Of a stretch of 64,000 bases of DNA, positions 58,636-64,000 are shown one piece after another; the stretch's first letter is position 1; each line of letters starts with the position of its first letter. The position numbers were made by a program, and so were the translations under genes. Origin of the DNA: Psettodes erumei (Eukaryota > Chordata > Actinopteri > Pleuronectiformes > Psettodidae); assembly GCA_016785225.1 (NCBI GenBank), contig JAFBJZ010000454.1, positions 2,246,501 to 2,310,500 on the forward strand, read 5' to 3'. The notes under the pieces are model-generated. The model was not told the origin of the DNA. It did no database searches and saw only the letters and a list, made by a program, of their open reading frames with translations.

Positions 58636-59993
58636 TGCTGTGTAAGAAAACATTGCCCGCCACCCGGATATTAAAGAAACTGTCACTCTTCCTCATGCCT
58701 CTTTCAACCGTACTTCTTCTTCTCTTGTTTATTTGCTAGTAATCGTTTCTCTCGTCCTGATGGCTCCTCTTCCTCCGCTATCCTTTCATGCCGTATTTCC
58801 TCCTCTGTCACGTGGTAGTACTGCGTGTATTGTGAATATACCCTGTTAGGTAGAACATAGCATCAGATGTAGCTGACAGGACCGTAGGAGATGACGTTTG
58901 CTGTGTGTTGTCATAGCATCGGATGTTTGAGACACTGGATAAGGCTGAGGTTGCAAGCTGCAACCACCGCGGCTTATTACAGTCACGGGTCAATTGGGAC
59001 CGATGGCAATGTTGATATTTGAGATGTTTGATAGGAATATATCAGCCACATCTGTGCAATATATCAATGCAGCTTCGCACTGGCTTGAAAAAAATTAGGT
59101 TTTAGTTTTCCTACAGCGAGCACAAGTGATGTCACTTTGTTTTGTGCGTTTGTGCAGGTGTGTGGGTCTGCACTCGAGCATGTTATCTTTCATACCTGAA
59201 TGGCTGTGCCCATGGGCGAGACAGGAGCGGACAGAGCTGAGTGAAGGAGGGAGAGCGAGAAATGGATAGTTGACAGTGATTGATGCTTTCTGCCTCTGCG
59301 ATTCTGTGGCGTGGGAAAAAAAAGAGAGAAGGGTTTTAAAGACTCGATCAGTGGCAGCAGCTGCTAAACATGGTCTGCTACTGTTTTAACTATTTCCTTC
59401 AGGTCTGTCCCAACGTTTGATTGTGTCTTTGTGTGTTGACTGAGGTGGTGAGATTAGTCGAGCTTGTATGTTTGCTTGTACAATGGTTGCAGGCTCATGC
59501 CCGTCATGCATTCAAGCATTCATGCGTTCAAGCATTTACCAAAATGTCAGGCGACTTATTGTTTGTGCTACGCATATCACAGTAAGCGATAATGTTTAAT
59601 ATTTCAATGATGAAGTTTGTTCAGTAAACCTTTATTTTTACAGCTCAAATACACAAATTGTAGAAAACTAATTTACAGTGTAAAATAAGATCAGTACATG
59701 GGTGGAAAATTGAGAAAAATTCAGTTTAGTACTATGAAAAGGCTGAGAATCAACTGATCTCATCTTACACTTCTTGGAAACTTATTCCCTAACTCCTATA
59801 CCACAATAAATGCCCTAAATTGCCTCAGGCTTTTCTTTTTAGTGTTGAAATTTGGAAAAAAACAAAACAGACAAAACATCTGAATTGATTTTATTGTAAC
59901 TTGTAAAACCCTGCTCATGTCGGGTTGTCTTTTGGACTTCCTGTGCTTGAAAAATATTCTTCTGATTGTTTCATGGTGTGTTTGCAGAGCCTC

Positions 59994-59995
<2 letters not shown>

Positions 59996-60027
<32 letters not shown>
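59996..60027. repeat. (GT)n microsatellite
   Basis: 32-bp GT run. Confidence 0.93.
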
Positions 60028-60030
<3 letters not shown>

Positions 60031-60750
60031 ATTGTTTTGCAGGAAGTTGAGAAATAGCCATTAGGCATTCATGAAAGGTGTTGGAAAAACATAAAACCAT
60101 CTCCTTGCTGTCATATTACTTTCAGCTGCTGATTTACAACTGACATTTAACTAATTTAACAATGCATGACTTCACACACACACACACACTTGCTGAGACT
60201 GCGCGCCAAGCCGACGTGCCTGGAATACTATACACTTTGTTCAAGAGGAAGTTCTCAGAGGCTTGACAGATACCTGTCAGTCACAGAGAACATGACCTCC
60301 AGGTAACCCGCAGCACCTTGTTAGTTTGTTTGTAATCCACTGTAAATCTGAAAGAGATGTAGTAGTATTAGTTTCACAACACTGTCACACACACGAGGAC
60401 ACATTTGGAGAGGGCACGCCCCAAACACTGGCTTTCTTTTTTTCTCTTTCTTTTCTGACAAACAAATATTTTAGAACATTTACTCTGTGGGGGCTAATTT
60501 TTTGGTTCCCCGATCTAAAAACAAACTTTGACTGCTGTCCTGTAGTGATGCCCAGCATGACTTTGTGTTCCTGGAATATGTTAAATGCAAAGAAAACCAC
60601 TATGATCAAATTCAACAGGCCTTTAAGCTTCAATGGGCCGATTATTTGTTAAATTATGGGTAAGGACTCTGGCCGGTCCCTCCCCCAAAATGAAGAGAAT
60701 AGTGTTTTGAGAATCAGCAGAGTTAATTCCTCATGTCTCAGATTGAATAC

Positions 60751-60764
60751 GGGGGGGGGGGGGG
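60751..60764. repeat. Poly(G) tract, 14 G
   Basis: Homopolymer run in srbd1 intron 15; length may be unreliable in an assembly. Confidence 0.85.
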
Positions 60765-63225
60765 CACGGAGCCATTCCGGCTCCAGCTCGGCTCCAGTTG
60801 CCAAGCTCTTAGTAGCATCAGTCATAAATGGCATTGCAGTCTGCAGACAACCGCCATCTTTGTCCGTCAGCACCTCAACACTCAGCATTTGTTTTTCGGC
60901 TCCTCGGTGAAATAACTGGCCGGGAAGCTTGTTTTGGTTTTCTGTCTCTCTCCTGCTCTGCGTTTCTCACCGCTCTCTTTTTCTCTATCTGTCTCTGATT
61001 GACATGCGGTAACTCTGCAGCATTTAAGTGCTCAAGGTGCAGACAGAAACACTTTGTTCCTGCGTATTTGGTTGGCTGGCTTTAGATGGTTTCCGGCCAA
61101 TCCAAACATGACCTTCACACATAAGGATCCAGGCCGTTCGGCTCTGGATGGTTTTGAGGTTTGGGGGTCCGGGCAGCGGGACCACAGAACAGGAGAGTGC
61201 AGGTGGTGGAAGGTGGTGTATCTATGGGGTGGATTGAATTAGAGTTTGTAAAGCTATGTCTATAGGGTAGCAAGATGTCTAGTGTCTCATATGGGGATCA
61301 TATAATAACATTTGCGTGAAAATCAGATTTAAGTCCACTTGTACCGTGCTAGTGTTACTGTGCCCGAAAACTTTAGTTGCTGAGCTCTGGTCGTCTGTCT
61401 CTCTGCAGCATCTCTGTACCCCAAATTTAGCTCCTGAGCAAATAGTTTAAAGTGAAATAGAAAAGCCAGCAGGAGAAAAGTAAGGCAGGAAATAAGACAT
61501 CAGCTGTAATGTAAGAGGGGAAATGTAAAGGAGCTGAGTGATGACTGCTTCAGAGCCGCCAGTGAAAAGAAACTCTCAACACTAGGACTGCACAAATAAC
61601 GCTGTTTCCAAATTAGCAAGGATTGGGCAGTGATCTAAAAACCGTCCTGCCCCCCCCCCATTTCTCGAGTGCTTAATAACGTCACGGCGGTCACGGTGTG
61701 CTGCGGTGCTCTGTGTTGAGCTGTGGCAATACGTGAGATCCTCTCGTGCTGCTCCCACCTCGATAAGGTTTCAGCGAGAACGTGAGAAGGCATTCATCAG
61801 GTTTTTACTGCAGGTTAAAACTCATGCCGCCTCGCGCACCTCCACCTTTCCCATGTGAAAGCGTGATTCTCCGGTGTGACATTACAGGTGATTTCCTCTC
61901 TCTCTCTCACCTCTTCATATAGCCATTCACCGGAAGTCATAAATCTTTCAGTCCCTGCTTTATGGGAACGTCTGATTGTTTGGCAAGTTATTTTTTTTTG
62001 TCTCCACGATGCCTTTGGCCACAGAGTCTCAGCAATATCACTAAGAACCAGACTGCAGGTTACATCAGGAGTCACCAGGAAGGCCCTGTTGTGTTTAATT
62101 AAGAGAGCCACAAACTAAATGTAGTTGTTTTTTGATCAAAGTAAAGCTGACACATGCTACTTTCCTTTTAAAGGAGCTTGCTCTCAGTATCTAAGCAGCC
62201 AGTTTGTCCCGGGTGGCAGTACATTATTTCATTAATAACCGAGTTTTTCATTGCAGTCGACACAGAAATAATAAATAGTAAATAATAATAGTTTTGATTA
62301 AAACCATCCTCAGCTTTTGCTTTTCCTTTGCAGTGTTATGAAGTGCTTCTTAAATGCTGATTGCACATTACTTTAAGAATTTTGTGCTGTAAATACAACT
62401 TGTTGACAGCTGTCAAATGTAAAAACCAAGTTTTTACATAGCAGTTTTGGTATGTTGCACAACAGCAGAGTGACGGGGGGTGTTTTCGTGAAGTAATGCA
62501 TTTTCACCTTTAAATGCACCTGTAATAACAGTGTCAGTGTCATTACTCTCCCCTGTAATTAAAAGTTCAGTGACTATAAAAGCAGGAGCCCAGGATGCCG
62601 AGTAATGTCCAAAAAGTACCTGAACCTAATTTATGAAATGTGTTACATCAAAGGTCGGCTGGTGACACGGCGTCCTCGCTCTTTGTCCTCTCAGCACGGC
62701 CTCTTGGCAACTCCAGGGAAATTTCTCACACGTGTGTCACCTGTGTGCTCATTCCATAATTATTGATGGTTGTTGACAGCTATTAAACAGCAGCGTACAT
62801 TTTTTGTGTTTCTGTTCACTGGAGCAGGAAACTTAAAACCACATTTCTAAGCTTTTAAGGTTCTTCCTTTACAGAGAATTACCTTGAATGGACCTTGTAC
62901 TGTAATATTAACAGTAAAATCTTCTCCTCCACTTGATTTTGTTGTTAGTGATAAATGGAGACATTAATTCAATTAGAAGTGAATGTGTTATTTGTAATAA
63001 AAGACTGTGTGAGTGCATAGATTTGTCGTGAACCTGATGAATGTCTCACTCAGTGTGTCTCAGTCTGTCCTCATCTGTCCTCACTGACCTGTTCATGCTG
63101 ACAGTGAAGGGTGCGTTCGCTAGCTGGCGTTTGTTGTTCTCTGTTTACAAGCCAGGGTTTGTTCGGAGCTTGATTGTGTTACAGGACAACACATGCTTGT
63201 CTCAGTCACGTTTGCACAAACACAA

Positions 63226-63248
63226 ATACACACACACACACACACACA
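63226..63248. repeat. (CA)n microsatellite
   Basis: Short CA run near the right edge; a second CA/TA run lies at about 63957-63981. Confidence 0.9.
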
Positions 63249-64000
63249 GTTCTACAGTAGTCTAGTTTAGAGTGTCGGCTAATCTTCGAGCAGTCGCTGA
63301 GCCATCAGTCTCCAGCTGAACTCCTTGGGGTTTTTGTCCCCATTCTGCTTCTGTTTGTCTGGTGACAACTGCTGACACTCACCAAAATTATGAATTCTCA
63401 TTGTAGTGTTTTCTTTTCATCAAGTTTATTTTTGATGCTGTCTTTTTTTTAAGTTTGTAAAAACAGTTTTTTGACATGTTGACATTTTGTGCTCCTCTCC
63501 TCGTTGGCCGTCCTCCCTGCTCCTTATTCGGAGGAAGAAGGATTCTAGCCCTTTTGGAAAATATGACCTGATTAGCGGTTGATTGGCTGGTGGTTGAGCA
63601 TGAGGAGTTCGCTCGGAGGATCTTTATCGACAGCGAAACTCCAGAAACGACAGCGCTGCGTTAGCAGGAGCACGAGATCGCTGACAAGCCAAACTAAACA
63701 TTTGGCCTCTCTTTTCCCTTCTGCGCTCCCTCTGTCTGTCAATCAACTCTCTCTCGTGCTCTCTCACCCTCTCTCTTTTCGCTGTACGACTTGTCGATCA
63801 AACCCCCCCTCCTCTGAGTTTCACTATTTCATTGCAAACACACACTGCTGCTGTTTATCTTTTTTAAGGGTTACATTTTAATAATCCTTTTGGGGACATT
63901 GTGCCTACACCAAATAGTAGTATTTTGCAAAAATGAAAGATAATAGTCAATAAATATCACACACACATATATATATATATATGACATGTTGCGATGAAAG

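Larger units (their letters stand above)
55918..64000 (+). other. srbd1: srbd1 intron 15, open at the right edge (at least 8.1 kb)
   Basis: I looked for the expected continuation (a V.DVN-type HhH exon) and found none, so the intron extends past the window. It contains CA/GT repeats, G-runs (60751-60764) and AT-rich unique sequence. The minus-strand frame at 61815-62111 has no family resemblance. Confidence 0.6.

Noticed and set aside
61815..62111. 98-codon minus-strand ORF
   Set aside because: No splice sites or resemblance supporting a gene; the opposite strand is open over the same stretch, which fits chance.

Overview
The window is vertebrate nuclear DNA, most likely from a teleost fish. 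It has spliced genes with GT-AG introns, very many CA/GT and GATA-type microsatellites, no bacterial-style gene packing, and an MHC class II invariant chain gene with vertebrate exon structure. The teleost (perhaps percomorph) call is inference from gene content, compact introns and repeat texture. Only about 4-5% of the window is coding. Four loci can be supported. All were assembled by hand from splice sites, reading phase and remembered protein families.

Layout, left to right. (1) 1-18969, minus strand: the first coding exon of pld5 (inactive phospholipase D5) lies at 18799-18969. The remaining 18.8 kb to the left edge shows no further exon and is read as its very large first intron. (2) 18970-23975: non-coding interval between two divergent genes. 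(3) 23976-25320, plus strand: a three-exon gene for a 103-residue mitochondrial-type microprotein. It is orthologous to the protein encoded by the upstream ORF of human SLC35A4, but no SLC35A4 transporter ORF follows it here. (4) 28290-31037, minus strand: a six-exon cd74-like gene (MHC class II invariant chain) encoding 200 residues. It has a membrane anchor, a CLIP-like segment and a thyroglobulin type-1 domain, but no recognisable trimerisation domain. About 300 bp upstream of its ATG is an X-box/Y-box pair in the arrangement used by MHC class II genes. (5) 33350 to beyond the right edge, plus strand: srbd1, a Tex/Spt6-like RNA-binding protein. Fifteen consecutive coding exons (707 residues) are resolved up to 55917. 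The helix-hairpin-helix and S1 part must lie beyond 64000.

Arrangement: pld5 and the microprotein gene are head to head, the microprotein gene and cd74 are tail to tail with candidate poly(A) signals 11 bp apart on opposite strands, and cd74 and srbd1 are head to head. No common pathway is evident. The set is a chance neighbourhood of housekeeping, immune and neuronal genes. The most interesting points are the stand-alone SLC35A4-type microprotein locus, the trimerisation-domain-less cd74 with a readable SXY-type promoter, the UG and CA repeats lying directly on srbd1 splice sites, and two sets of near-perfect inverted repeats. No tRNA, rRNA, CRISPR array, intact transposon or viral gene was found.
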